A DNA stretch of 59,911 nucleotides from an uncultured Prochlorococcus sp. (GTDB lineage: Bacteria; Cyanobacteriota; Cyanobacteriia; PCC-6307; Cyanobiaceae). The notes below the pieces were generated by a model, which was not told where the DNA came from, ran no database searches, and worked only from the letters and a program-made list of their open reading frames with translations. The stretch's first letter is position 1, and every line of letters starts with the position of its first letter. Below, piece by piece: positions 43,051-54,691 of the stretch. Position numbers and translations under genes: made by a program. The stretch is from positions 1 to 59,911 of the forward strand of contig CACGDL010000005.1 in assembly GCA_902571795.1 (NCBI GenBank). The letters are read 5' to 3'.

Positions 43051-43359
43051 ATGAAAACTTTATTTAATTCTAGGCAATTTCATAAGGCTTTGGCGCCCTG
43101 GATTTTTCTTCCATTATTTATATCTTCAATTACTGGTCTTCTTTATAGAGTTGCAAAAGATTTACTGGGTTACTCTAGAGAACAAGTTCATTGGTTAATG
43201 TCTCTTCATGAGGGCGAATGGCTTGGAGATAATGGAGAACTTATATACGTAATATTTAATTCCCTTGGAGTTTTATGGATGCTCGTCACAGGATTCCAAA
43301 TGTTTTCAAAAACAATTTCATTTACCAAAAAGGTTACTAAAGGCGAGTCAAAAGGTTAA
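43051..43359 (+). CDS. small membrane protein, PepSY-associated TM-like
   Basis: [24 protein letters not shown]; second [24 protein letters not shown]. Confidence 0.75.
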   Translation: MKTLFNSRQFHKALAPWIFLPLFISSITGLLYRVAKDLLGYSREQVHWLMSLHEGEWLGDNGELIYVIFNSLGVLWMLVTGFQMFSKTISFTKKVTKGESKG

Positions 43360-43382
43360 AATATAAAACTTGTAGGATAACA

Positions 43383-43862
43383 ATGACCAAAATGGCCAAA
43401 GAGAAACAAGAGAAGGATTTAGAAACCGGTATTAAAGCTGACGCATCAGTTGATGTAGCAGTTGAACAAAAAGAAAAAAATACGGTTTCTGAGACTACGC
43501 AAACCTTAAGCGCATCCAATCTTATTAAGGAATTTGAGAACGAACAATTAAAAAAAGAATTACCAGAAATTTATGTTGGTGATACTGTTAAAGTTGGAGT
43601 GAAAATTACAGAAGGTAATAAAGAAAGAGTCCAACCTTATGAAGGCGTTGTCATAGCAAAAAGACATGGAGGAATTAACCAGACTATTACAGTTAGAAGA
43701 ATTTTTCAGGGTATAGGTGTTGAAAGAGTATTTATGCTACATAGTCCACAGGTTGCCTCTCTAAAAGTTGAACGTAGAGGTAAAGTAAGAAGAGCTAAGT
43801 TATTCTATCTGAGAGATAGAGTAGGAAAAGCTACTCGCGTAAAACAACGCTTTGATCGATAA
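43383..43862 (+). CDS. rplS: 50S ribosomal protein L19 with acidic N-terminal extension
   Basis: [58 protein letters not shown]. Confidence 0.96.
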   Translation: MTKMAKEKQEKDLETGIKADASVDVAVEQKEKNTVSETTQTLSASNLIKEFENEQLKKELPEIYVGDTVKVGVKITEGNKERVQPYEGVVIAKRHGGINQTITVRRIFQGIGVERVFMLHSPQVASLKVERRGKVRRAKLFYLRDRVGKATRVKQRFDR

Positions 43863-43915
43863 AGTTGTAAATTAATCAACTTATTGGTCACAAAGACGCT
43901 TATAATTATTTAAAT

Positions 43916-43988
43916 GCGTCGTTAGTTCAGTTGGTAGAACGCAGGTCTCCAAAACCTGATGTCGGGGGTTCAAGTCCTCCACGACGCG
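43916..43988 (+). tRNA. tRNA-Trp (CCA)
   Basis: Cloverleaf: acceptor GCGTCGT/ACGACGC, anticodon loop CTCCAAA, T-loop GGTTCAAGTCC. Confidence 0.96.
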
Positions 43989-44023
43989 TTTGATCAACAT
44001 TATGTAAATCATTTTTTCATAAG

Positions 44024-44218
44024 ATGGAGTTAGATCTTCAACCTGGGGACGTAGTTAAAGTCCTCGAATCAGCAGCTTTAGGATGGGTTCGTGCAAGAGT
44101 TATCAGAGTTAAGTCTGGTGGGAGAGTTGTCGTACAAAGTGACCAAGGCAGAGAATTTACTGCTAGAGGCAATCAAGTCAGGTTGATAGAACCTGCTGGT
44201 TTTAGACCTCAGAAATAA
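44024..44218 (+). CDS. small beta-barrel (SH3/KOW-like) conserved hypothetical
   Basis: LQPGDVVKVLESAALGWVRARVIRVKSGGRVVVQSDQGREFTARGNQVRLIEP. Confidence 0.75.
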   Translation: MELDLQPGDVVKVLESAALGWVRARVIRVKSGGRVVVQSDQGREFTARGNQVRLIEPAGFRPQK

Positions 44219-44367
44219 ATAGTTGTATACACTAAGACTGTTAAAAAACTAATTATTTCTGTAAATCCTCAAATTAATAAATTTTTTTTATTACAACCCA
44301 ATAAATTAAGTATTATGATCTGATAATTTTAAGAATGAAGTTCTAAATAAATCTAGAACAAAACTCT

Positions 44368-45890
<1,523 letters not shown>

Positions 45891-47096
45891 TCAATCAAAA
45901 TTATTTTTTTGGCCTAATTCAAGCCTATTCGCCAAAGGTTTAGCTGAAAGTCCTTGTATTCCTACTGTCATCAAAATAGTAAGAAAAACTAAACCTTGTA
46001 GACGGCCAGCCCCAAGGATACCAGCCTGCTCTAATCTGATAGAAAAAAGAGAAGCTACAGCTGCAGTAACAATACCTCTTGGGGCTAACCAGGCTAAAAA
46101 AATTTTTTCTTTTAAGTTCAAGTCTCTCCCCATTGTTGCTATCCAGATAGAGATAGGGCGAACAATTACCATCAACATAAAAACGCAAACAACCCCTCCC
46201 CAGCCTAGCGGACTTAATTCACCCCAAGAAACGTCAGCGGCCAAAAGAGGGAAAAGAACTGTAATTGCTAATTGAGCTAATTCACCTATTAGATTATCCA
46301 ATCTCTCCTTATCTATAACTTGTCTTTTGCCTACAATAAAACCTGCCGCGACTGAAGCCGGCAAGCCTGATTCTGGTAAAAAATATTCGCAAATTCCATA
46401 CACAAGGAAAATAAATCCAAGGGTAACTTGAAGCTCTGTGCCAAATGAGGCTTCATTTTTTATTTTTTTTAAAATTTCTGATAGTAACCATCCTGCACTT
46501 AATCCGATTAAAACTCCTCCCCCTAATCTTTGCATTAATGCTATAAATACATCGTTAATCCCACGAAGGTCCCCTAAAGCCAATTCTAAAAGCAGTAATG
46601 CTAGTACCGCACCAATTGGTTCAAGCAACAAGCCCTCAGCTTTTAAAACTTCTGAGAGTGGGGAAGCTAATTTTATTTGTTCCACTAATGGTGTGACAAC
46701 TGTTGGTCCAGTAGCTAAAACTATGGCACTATATATTCCTGCAACTTGCCATGAGAGGCCAGCCAGCAAATGAGCAATAAAAATTCCAGCTGATAATGAA
46801 ATAAAAAGTCTTACTAATGAAATTTTCAAAACAGTATTTCTTATATTCCCCTCAGGCAGTTTTAAATTTAATCCTCCTTCAAAAAGAACCAAACAGACCA
46901 AAAGACCCACAATAGTCTCAAGACCTTGACCGAGATCTAGAGGCTCAACAAGTCCTAATCCTGATCTTCCGATGAATAATCCAGAAAGCAATAAAATAAC
47001 AACACTTGGGAATCCTGTAAAAGAAGAGAATAATCGAGCGCAAGCACCTGCAAATACAGTTATCCCCCATAGTAATCCAAGCCTTTCAGGCGTCAT
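45891..47096 (-). CDS. CPA-family Na+(K+)/H+ antiporter
   Basis: LVCLVLFEGGLNLKL, IVLATGPTVVTPLVEQIKLASPLSEVLKAEGLLLEPIGAVLALLLLELALG; multiple TM. Confidence 0.93.
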   Translation of the reverse strand: MTPERLGLLWGITVFAGACARLFSSFTGFPSVVILLLSGLFIGRSGLGLVEPLDLGQGLETIVGLLVCLVLFEGGLNLKLPEGNIRNTVLKISLVRLFISLSAGIFIAHLLAGLSWQVAGIYSAIVLATGPTVVTPLVEQIKLASPLSEVLKAEGLLLEPIGAVLALLLLELALGDLRGINDVFIALMQRLGGGVLIGLSAGWLLSEILKKIKNEASFGTELQVTLGFIFLVYGICEYFLPESGLPASVAAGFIVGKRQVIDKERLDNLIGELAQLAITVLFPLLAADVSWGELSPLGWGGVVCVFMLMVIVRPISIWIATMGRDLNLKEKIFLAWLAPRGIVTAAVASLFSIRLEQAGILGAGRLQGLVFLTILMTVGIQGLSAKPLANRLELGQKNNFD

Positions 47097-47259
47097 ATAA
47101 AATTATAGATAATAAAAATATTAACTATTTTGATTAAATCAATAATCTTATCTCAAGTCCAATAAATAGAATACTTTTTAATTTAATTCATTGACTGAAT
47201 AAGAGTAATTTTTATTAAATCATTCAAAACTACTTTTAAGAAAATGAATTTTATTTTTA

Positions 47260-47436
47260 TTAAGAAAACTGGCTTATTAAAGCGATGATTATAAAAATAA
47301 TTCCTATGCCAACAGTTGCCATCCTTCCATTCCATATTTCAGCTTGAGGGGTAAAACCTCTTTTCCACAAATTCAGTTCCTTTTTATCAACGAAGTTTTT
47401 TGTCTCTTTAATCTCGATTTTAGGTTGTTTGTTCAT
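47260..47436 (-). CDS. high-light-inducible (Hli/CAB-like) protein, 58 aa; below ORF-track cutoff
   Basis: Translated from sequence: MNKQPKIEIKETKNFVDKKELNLWKRGFTPQAEIWNGRMATVGIGIIFIIIALISQFS; ExxNGRxA chlorophyll-binding motif. Confidence 0.92.
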   Translation of the reverse strand: MNKQPKIEIKETKNFVDKKELNLWKRGFTPQAEIWNGRMATVGIGIIFIIIALISQFS

Positions 47437-47441
47437 TGAAG

Positions 47442-48512
47442 TTAGAAAGGAGGATTTTCTTCATAAAGGGTGTTTGCTTGTTCAATTGATAGTCTTCCTG
47501 CGACACCTAATTTAAGGGAACTTAAATGATCCTTAAATTTGATCCTGAACAACGCCGCCGCTCCAATCATTGCAGCATTATCTGTACAAAGATTGAGTGG
47601 AGCTAAGTGAACTTTAATAGATTTTTTACTAGCTTCACTAATCATCATTTTTCTTAACGTATTGTTAGCAGCCACTCCCCCAACCACAACAACATTATCC
47701 AAGCTATGATCTTCTGCACATTTTATTGTTCTCTCTACCAAGACCTCTGCCACTACTCTCTCAAAACTTGCAGCAATATCAGGAATTGGAACGTTCTTCC
47801 CATCCAAATTTATTCTCTCAACTAATCTTAATACGGCAGTTTTTAGACCACTAAAAGAGAAATCATATTTAAGAAATCCACCTTTTTTATCAGAAATCCT
47901 ACATTTTGGTAAATTAAATTTCATTGGGTCCCCATTTTTAGCAATCTTTTCAATTGCCGGTCCTCCTGGATAACTAAGACCTAATAATCTGCCAACTTTA
48001 TCAAAGGCTTCTCCCGCAGCATCATCAAAACTTTTCCCAAGTCTTTGCATTCCCCTTCTATCATCAACCTTTATCAATTCAGTATGACCGCCGCTAACAA
48101 GTAATGTAAGAAAAGATTTTTTTGGATAGTTTTCTGAAAATAGAATTGAAGATAAATGCCCCTCCAAATGATGAATTCCCAAAAATGGTTTTGAATGTAA
48201 CATGCAAAGTGATCTTGCAGTTATAGAGCCAACTCGTAAACAACCAACTAATCCAGGAGCTACCGTTGATGCAATATAATCGACCTCCTCAATTTTGATT
48301 TTTGATTCTTCTAAAGCCTCATCCAAAACAAAAGGTAATAACTCTAAATGTTTTCTAGCTGCAAGTTCAGGCACAACTCCTCCCCATTTTGAATGATCTT
48401 CAATTTGAGAGGCAATTATATTTGAATGTATTCTAAAAGTATCGCCAATATTAGAAACTATTGAGACAGATGTCTCATCACAACTTGTTTCAATAGCTAA
48501 AACTTTATGCAT
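47442..48512 (-). CDS. tsaD: tRNA N6-adenosine threonylcarbamoyltransferase
   Basis: VLAIETSCDETSVSIV, GGVVPELAARKHLE, HHLEGHL, VVGGVAANNTLR. Confidence 0.97.
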   Translation of the reverse strand: MHKVLAIETSCDETSVSIVSNIGDTFRIHSNIIASQIEDHSKWGGVVPELAARKHLELLPFVLDEALEESKIKIEEVDYIASTVAPGLVGCLRVGSITARSLCMLHSKPFLGIHHLEGHLSSILFSENYPKKSFLTLLVSGGHTELIKVDDRRGMQRLGKSFDDAAGEAFDKVGRLLGLSYPGGPAIEKIAKNGDPMKFNLPKCRISDKKGGFLKYDFSFSGLKTAVLRLVERINLDGKNVPIPDIAASFERVVAEVLVERTIKCAEDHSLDNVVVVGGVAANNTLRKMMISEASKKSIKVHLAPLNLCTDNAAMIGAAALFRIKFKDHLSSLKLGVAGRLSIEQANTLYEENPPF

Positions 48513-48577
48513 TTTTGATTCAACTTGTTCTATTTTAATATTAATTTCTTACTTAACACACTATAGGGAATTAAAGA

Positions 48578-49141
48578 TTGCAACTTATGAAATTCTTTTT
48601 TTCAATCATAACCTCAGTTTTTCTGTTCCTCGGAATTACTCCAATTGCTCTAGCTGCAAATGGTCCTGCCTTAAACGCAGATAGAGCTAGCACAGAATAT
48701 ACTGCTTCAGCTCTCACAAAATGTTCTGAAAATCCTAAATTCATTGAGAGAGCAAATTCTGCAACTACTCAAAAAGACATAGCAAGATTTGAAAGATACG
48801 GAAAAGCATCATGCGGAGATGATGGTCTTCCTCATTTAATAATTGGACCTCCTCTTGAGCCATGGGGAGCCCTTCTAAATAGAGGTCATGAAGGGGATTT
48901 ACTTATTCCCGGAGTATTGTTCATTTACATTGCTGGAATTATAGGTTGGTCAGGAAGAGAGTATCTCATTGAATCAAAAAAGACTAAAAATCCAGCAGAT
49001 CTTGAAATCATTATTGATCTAGACTTAGCCAGAAAATGTCTTGTAAAAGGAGCCCAATGGCCTCTTCTTGCTAATAAACAAGGTAGAAATGGAGATTTAA
49101 GAGAGAAAGATAACAATATTACACTTAATGGTCCTCGCTAA
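48578..49141 (+). CDS. psaF: photosystem I subunit III
   Basis: LTKCSENPKFIERANSATTQKDIARFERYGKASCGDDGLPHLIIGPPLEPWGALLNRGHEGDLLIPGVLFIYIAG. Confidence 0.96.
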   Translation: MQLMKFFFSIITSVFLFLGITPIALAANGPALNADRASTEYTASALTKCSENPKFIERANSATTQKDIARFERYGKASCGDDGLPHLIIGPPLEPWGALLNRGHEGDLLIPGVLFIYIAGIIGWSGREYLIESKKTKNPADLEIIIDLDLARKCLVKGAQWPLLANKQGRNGDLREKDNNITLNGPR

Positions 49142-49169
49142 ACATCCTTAAAAAACTTTCATAAAACAA

Positions 49170-49304
49170 ATGTTCAAAATTCTAAACACAAAATTTGTCA
49201 GATCTGCTCCAGTGGTAGCAGCAATTTGGCTAAGCCTTACAGCTGGAATAATTATTGAATTTAATAGGTTTTTCCCAGATTTATTATTCCATCCAATGAG
49301 TTGA
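49170..49304 (+). CDS. psaJ: photosystem I subunit IX, 44 aa; below ORF-track cutoff
   Basis: Translated from sequence: [44 protein letters not shown], immediately downstream of psaF. Confidence 0.95.
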   Translation: MFKILNTKFVRSAPVVAAIWLSLTAGIIIEFNRFFPDLLFHPMS

Positions 49305-49311
49305 TAAATAG

Positions 49312-49350
49312 AAAATAATCAAGTTTTTATTAACTTGATTATTTTTTTTG
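49312..49350 (+). terminator. intrinsic terminator after psaFJ
   Basis: Perfect 14-bp stem aaaataatcaagtt (49312-49325) / aacttgattatttt (49332-49345), 6-nt loop, T-run on + strand. Confidence 0.85.
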
Positions 49351-49873
49351 CTGTTTCATCAATATTGTGATTTGTTAATGCAAAATCAAATTCATTTGAT
49401 ACTGAAATCTCATAATTAGCCCTTAGGAGTCTTTTTTTAATTGCCTCTTCTTTTTCTGTACCTCTATTTCTTATTCTTCTCTCTAACTCTTCTTTATTCG
49501 GAGGAAGTAAAAATATAGACTGTGAATTAGGAAACTTATTTTTTATTTGCCTTGCACCCTCTACTTCAATTTCAAGTAGTACGGTAAATCCCTTTTTTAT
49601 TTTCTCATTGACAGAAGACAAAGGCGTTCCATAGTAGTTTCCAGCAAATTGGGCCCATTCAAGGAAAAGATTTTGTTCAATCATTTCTTTAAACTTTTCT
49701 TGGTTTAAGAAATAATAATTTTCGCCGTCCTTCTCTCCCTCTCTAGGTTCTCTAGTAGTTGCAGATATTGAAAGCCAAAATTTTTTTTCTTTACATAATA
49801 TTTCTTTAACAACTGTTCCTTTACCTACCCCGCTGGGTCCAGTAAGGATAATAAGTTTTTTTTGATTTTTCAT
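49319..49873 (-). CDS. gmk: guanylate kinase
   Basis: LIILTGPSGVGKGTVVKEIL; SISATTREPREGEKDGENYYFL. Confidence 0.97.
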   Translation of the reverse strand: MKNQKKLIILTGPSGVGKGTVVKEILCKEKKFWLSISATTREPREGEKDGENYYFLNQEKFKEMIEQNLFLEWAQFAGNYYGTPLSSVNEKIKKGFTVLLEIEVEGARQIKNKFPNSQSIFLLPPNKEELERRIRNRGTEKEEAIKKRLLRANYEISVSNEFDFALTNHNIDETAKKIIKLIKT

Positions 49874-49922
49874 ATTAAATTTTTTACAGTAAAATAGACA
49901 TCTTGTGAACTAAAAAGGAATA

Positions 49923-51647
49923 ATGCAAAAAGGTGTTCCACAGATAATGGATATTACATCTATTAGATCTGTCTTGCATTATTTAACAAAGAACATCTTA
50001 CCTACAAAGTTTGAGACTGCCCAACAACCAGAGCCTAATACAATTCAATTATGTTTCAGAGGAGTTGATTCTCAAACATGGTTAGAAGTTTCATGGAATG
50101 GAGACTCTCCAAGAATACTAAAGATAAATAAGCCAGAAAAAATTGGAAGAGAAAGCACACTTTCTAAACAAATAAGATACGGATTAAAGTATATGGCTTT
50201 AATTTCGATTGATCAAGATGATTTCGAGAGAGTTATAAAATTTAGTTTTGCAAAAAAACCTGGAGATGAAATTAATAAGTATTTAATTTTTGAATTAATG
50301 GGAAAACATAGTAATATTTTTTATCTGGATAATAAACATAAAATAATTGCCGCTGGTAAACAAATTAAATCAAGTCAATCTAGTTTTAGAACAATTTCAA
50401 CAGGATCAATTTATTCTGGCCCTCCAGTCAATCTCAAAAAACAACCTAGAGAAGATGAGTCTTTTGAATCATGGAAAGACTCAATTTCAATAGTACCTGA
50501 GTCTTTGAAATATTGTTTAATAAATACTTATCAAGGAGTAAGCCCTATCCTCACAAAACAATTAGAGGTTGTTAGCGCAACTGTTAATTCAGAAATAATG
50601 GGAAAAAATATTGATTTCATTAGTAACTCAGACTTAAAGGAGATATTTAAAAATTGGAAGATTTGGATAAACAGGTTTAAAAACAATAACTTTAATTTTT
50701 CTACATTCAACAAAGATTTTTATTGCGTTTGGTTTTTTGATAAGGAAATTAATTGCGAAAATAAAATAGATTTATGCACAAGCTTAGAGAATTATTATGA
50801 TTATCATCTGAAACAAAAAAAACTTGAATTATTGGAAAAGAAAATTGAAGGGATAATTTTTAAACAGACCAATACTGAGAAAAAGAATTTAAATATTCAA
50901 TATGATCTTCTGACAAAATCAGAAAACTACGAGATATATAAAGAAAAAGCTGATAATATATTCGCTTCACATGAAATTAAAAAACAAGATATCGTAGAAG
51001 GACAAAAACTATATAAAAAATCAAAAAAACTAAAGAGATCTAGAGAATTAATAAAAGAAAGATTAAGTATTCACAAAACAAACATAGAGAGATTAGACGA
51101 ATTCACTACGCTTCTAGAAAATTTAAATTCTTTAAATCATGAAAAACTTTCTATGAGAATCAAACTACTAGAAGAAATTATGGAAGAAATTTGTAACGAG
51201 TTTAATATCAATATCAAAAAGCAAAGAGAAGATCAGAAAAGTACATATGAGATAGAGTCTTTTCCAATTCAAGTTGACACTCCCACAGGATTAAAGCTTC
51301 AGGTAGGGCGAAATATGAGGCAAAATGATTTAATAAGCTTTAAGTTCTCAAAAAAAGGCGATTTATGGTTTCATGCACAGGAATCACCAGGCAGTCATGT
51401 AGTTTTGAAGTCTTCATCTCAAGTAGCATCTGAACAAGATCTTCAAATAGCTGCAGATTTAGCTGCTTTATTTAGTAAGGCAAAAAGAAACATTAAAGTT
51501 CCAATTAATTTAGTAAAGATTAAAGATTTGCAAAAAATCAAAAACGGAGGACCGGGTTGTGTTTCCTTTAAAAATGGAGAAATTATTTGGGGAAATCCTA
51601 CAAGAGGAGAAGATTACATTAAAAAAAATCTTAAAACAGTAATTTAG
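49923..51647 (+). CDS. RqcH/NFACT-family protein (fibronectin-binding-like)
   Basis: Central coiled coil; VGRNMRQNDLISFKFSKKGDLWFHAQESPGSHVVLKS NFACT-R motif. Confidence 0.93.
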   Translation: MQKGVPQIMDITSIRSVLHYLTKNILPTKFETAQQPEPNTIQLCFRGVDSQTWLEVSWNGDSPRILKINKPEKIGRESTLSKQIRYGLKYMALISIDQDDFERVIKFSFAKKPGDEINKYLIFELMGKHSNIFYLDNKHKIIAAGKQIKSSQSSFRTISTGSIYSGPPVNLKKQPREDESFESWKDSISIVPESLKYCLINTYQGVSPILTKQLEVVSATVNSEIMGKNIDFISNSDLKEIFKNWKIWINRFKNNNFNFSTFNKDFYCVWFFDKEINCENKIDLCTSLENYYDYHLKQKKLELLEKKIEGIIFKQTNTEKKNLNIQYDLLTKSENYEIYKEKADNIFASHEIKKQDIVEGQKLYKKSKKLKRSRELIKERLSIHKTNIERLDEFTTLLENLNSLNHEKLSMRIKLLEEIMEEICNEFNINIKKQREDQKSTYEIESFPIQVDTPTGLKLQVGRNMRQNDLISFKFSKKGDLWFHAQESPGSHVVLKSSSQVASEQDLQIAADLAALFSKAKRNIKVPINLVKIKDLQKIKNGGPGCVSFKNGEIIWGNPTRGEDYIKKNLKTVI

Positions 51648-51677
51648 TTTATAATAAAAAAAATTTTTTAAATCTAA

Positions 51678-51938
51678 ATGTTTGATTTTCTTTTAGGCAC
51701 TCATGAATTTTTAGGAAATCATAGTTTTCCAGAATTTATTGTTGGATATCTATTTGGTGCTGCATTAATAATTGGAGCTCCTACTGTTTTCTTACTACTT
51801 GCCTTCGTAAGCGCTTTAATGAAAACAAATGGGAAAATGGGTGGATATAGAGAATATGAAACTTATGGTGAATCATCTTTAAATGATGCCCCTCCTTTCT
51901 TATTACCAGATCCAACAAATCCTAAATTAAGCAAATAA
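51678..51938 (+). CDS. small conserved membrane protein
   Basis: 86 aa, TM FIVGYLFGAALIIGAPTVFLLLAFVSALM, polar C-terminus. Confidence 0.72.
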   Translation: MFDFLLGTHEFLGNHSFPEFIVGYLFGAALIIGAPTVFLLLAFVSALMKTNGKMGGYREYETYGESSLNDAPPFLLPDPTNPKLSK

Positions 51939-52018
51939 TAAAGTTTATCGAAAAATAAATTGGACTTTGACAATAGTAGTTTTAAACCTTTTTCTTACAC
52001 ATTTTTTATCAAATAATA

Positions 52019-52777
52019 ATGAGAGCTACAGGTCAAAGTGAAAAAAAATTATCAAATTCGATGACTTTTAGTGATCATTTAGAGGAGCTTCGTCAAAGGA
52101 TACTAAACTCAATTTATTCAATACTTATTTCAATATTCTTTAGTTTTCTCATCATAAAGCCATTAATATCTTTTTTAGAAATTCCAGCTGGTGATATTCA
52201 TTTACTACAACTTGCTCCAGGAGAGTTTTTATTTGTCGCTATTAAAGTTGCAGGTTACAGCGGATTGATAGTTTCTATGCCTTATATTTTTTATCAAATA
52301 ATATTATTCATTTCTCCTGGTTTAACAAAACAAGAAAAAAGCCTTATCTTGCCTGCAGTTTTTGGTTCAGGTCTTCTATTTTTTTTAGGATTAATTTTTT
52401 CATGGTGGATATTAGTCCCTGCGGCAATAAATTTCTTTATTAGTTTCGGTGCTGATATTGTTGAACCAACTTGGTCTATAGAAAGATATTTTGATTTTGT
52501 TCTCTTATTAATGTCTAGCACTGCAATAGCTTTTCAATTGCCAGTATTACAATTTATTCTTGGTTCTCTTGGAATAATCACAACAGAAAAAATGATTTCA
52601 AATTGGAAGATAGTTGTAATTTCCTCTGCAATATTATCTGCAGTGATTACCCCTTCAACTGACCCATTGACTATGTCATTGCTATCTATATCGATTGTGT
52701 TTTTATTTTTTGTGGGTACTGGATTAACTTACTTATCAGAAAATCTTAAGTCAAAAACTCTTTCATCTTCTCATTAA
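52019..52777 (+). CDS. tatC: Sec-independent protein translocase TatC
   Basis: MTFSDHLEELRQRILNSIYS; YQIILFISPGLTKQEK; six TM pattern. Confidence 0.96.
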   Translation: MRATGQSEKKLSNSMTFSDHLEELRQRILNSIYSILISIFFSFLIIKPLISFLEIPAGDIHLLQLAPGEFLFVAIKVAGYSGLIVSMPYIFYQIILFISPGLTKQEKSLILPAVFGSGLLFFLGLIFSWWILVPAAINFFISFGADIVEPTWSIERYFDFVLLLMSSTAIAFQLPVLQFILGSLGIITTEKMISNWKIVVISSAILSAVITPSTDPLTMSLLSISIVFLFFVGTGLTYLSENLKSKTLSSSH

Positions 52778-53063
52778 GATCTAATTGCAAGCTGACAGCT
52801 CTACCTAACCTTGGCTTAGCATTGACTTTCTTTAGCCATTCCCTAACTTCTTCTGAATATCCACATCTATTTAAAATCTCGATTTTATCAGCTATTGATT
52901 TTTTATATTCATCTTCACTTAAAGGGAATGATTCCTGTCCAAGAAATCCCCACATCATTTGAAAATACACGAATTTTCCTCTTCTAAAGAGTCTAAAATC
53001 ATATTTTTTTCCCCAGCGATGAATCAAATAATGTATAACTTCATCTACTAGCAATGGGTTCAT
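52746..53063 (-). CDS. DUF3067-type conserved protein
   Basis: 105 aa; EVIHYLIHRWGKKYDFRLFRRGKFVYFQMMWGFLGQESFPLSEDEY. Confidence 0.85.
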   Translation of the reverse strand: MNPLLVDEVIHYLIHRWGKKYDFRLFRRGKFVYFQMMWGFLGQESFPLSEDEYKKSIADKIEILNRCGYSEEVREWLKKVNAKPRLGRAVSLQLDLNEKMKEFLT

Positions 53064-53186
53064 TTAAATCAATTAAGTAAGACTTCCTAAACTTTTACTT
53101 TAAATTATTAAAAGTCCTATCTATTTGCAACAGAAATTGAACAATTTGATCCATAATAATTAATAAATAACAGAACCAAGTAGCGA

Positions 53187-53723
53187 ATGACTCAATTAAG
53201 TTCCAATGATGTCCCTTCTATGGGTCGAAGGCAATTTATGAATCTTCTTACATTTGGTACTGCAACTGGTGTAGCTTTAGGAGCCCTTTACCCTGTAGCG
53301 AATTATTTCATGCCTCTAAGAGAAGGCGGAGGTGGAGGTGGAACTTCTGCTAAAGATGAATTAGGGAATCCAATAACTAAGACAGGTTGGTTAGCTACCC
53401 ATCAAGCTGGAGACAGAAGTCTAGTTCAGGGTCTAAAGGGAGATCCAACTTATTTAATAGTTAATGAGGGTGGGGAAATAGGAGAGTTTGGTTTAAATGC
53501 AATTTGTACTCATTTAGGTTGTGTTGTCCCATGGGATAGTGGTGCTAACAAATTCATATGTCCTTGCCATGGCAGTCAGTACGATACTAACGGGAAGGTA
53601 GTAAGAGGGCCTGCGCCTTTATCTTTAGCTCTAGCTCATGTCGATATTGAAGATGATGCTGTACTCGTCAAACAATGGTCAGAAACTGACTTTAGAACTA
53701 ATGAAAATCCATGGTGGGCATAA
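53187..53723 (+). CDS. petC: cytochrome b6f Rieske iron-sulfur protein
   Basis: [28 protein letters not shown]; glycine hinge GGGGGG; twin-Arg [10 protein letters not shown]. Confidence 0.98.
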   Translation: MTQLSSNDVPSMGRRQFMNLLTFGTATGVALGALYPVANYFMPLREGGGGGGTSAKDELGNPITKTGWLATHQAGDRSLVQGLKGDPTYLIVNEGGEIGEFGLNAICTHLGCVVPWDSGANKFICPCHGSQYDTNGKVVRGPAPLSLALAHVDIEDDAVLVKQWSETDFRTNENPWWA

Positions 53724-53727
53724 AAAA

Positions 53728-54681
53728 ATGAAAGGTCTTAAAAATCAAATCATGAAAAAAACAAGTTTATTTATCTGTACTCTGCTTTTCATTTCAAGCA
53801 TTGTATTTTATCCAAAGATCAGTTTTGCTTATCCATTTTGGGCTCAGCAAAACTACGAATCCCCAAGAGAAGCCACAGGTAAGATAGTCTGTGCAAATTG
53901 TCATCTAGCTCAGATGCCTACAATTGCAGAGGTTCCACAATCTGTTGGAGCAGACAGTGTTTTCAAAGCTGTAGTCAAAATACCCTACAAAAATGATTTA
54001 AAAGAGATAGGGGCTGATGGTTCGGAAGTCCCATTACAAGTTGGCGCTGTTGTAATGCTGCCTGATGGCTTTAAACTTGCTCCACAAGAAAGATGGACCG
54101 AAGAAATAAAAGAGGAGACAGAAGGGGTTTATTTCACTAATTACAGTGAAGAGAAAGATAATATCATTATTGTCGGACCTTTACCAGGCGATACCAATAA
54201 AGAAATCGTTTTCCCTGTACTTTCCCCTGACCCATCCACTAATAAAGAATATCACTATGGGAAATACTCGTTACATATAGGAGGCAATAGAGGTAGAGGT
54301 CAAGTATATCCAACTGGAGACAAGAGCAATAATGTAGTATTCACTTCTTCCACCTCAGGAACTATAAATTCAATAGAAACAATTGAAGATGGTAGCTATC
54401 AAGTCAATATAGAAAACGAGAATGGTGAAATAACTACTGAAGCAGTCCCTGTTGGCCCTCAACTTATCGTAAAAACGCAAGACAAAATTAATGTAGGTGA
54501 CCCTCTTACTAATGATCCCAACGTTGGTGGCTTTGGGCAATTAGATGCTGAAGTTGTACTTCAGAGCCCTTATAGAGTTATTGGATTGATTGCATTCTTC
54601 ATTGGTGTAGGCTTAACACAAATACTTTTAGTATTAAAGAAAAAACAAGTTGAAAAAGTGCAAGCTGCAGAGGGTATCTAA
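53728..54681 (+). CDS. petA: apocytochrome f (start trimmed from 53638)
   Basis: [41 protein letters not shown]-terminal TM. Confidence 0.97.
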   Translation: MKGLKNQIMKKTSLFICTLLFISSIVFYPKISFAYPFWAQQNYESPREATGKIVCANCHLAQMPTIAEVPQSVGADSVFKAVVKIPYKNDLKEIGADGSEVPLQVGAVVMLPDGFKLAPQERWTEEIKEETEGVYFTNYSEEKDNIIIVGPLPGDTNKEIVFPVLSPDPSTNKEYHYGKYSLHIGGNRGRGQVYPTGDKSNNVVFTSSTSGTINSIETIEDGSYQVNIENENGEITTEAVPVGPQLIVKTQDKINVGDPLTNDPNVGGFGQLDAEVVLQSPYRVIGLIAFFIGVGLTQILLVLKKKQVEKVQAAEGI

Positions 54682-54691
54682 CTTTCTCTAA

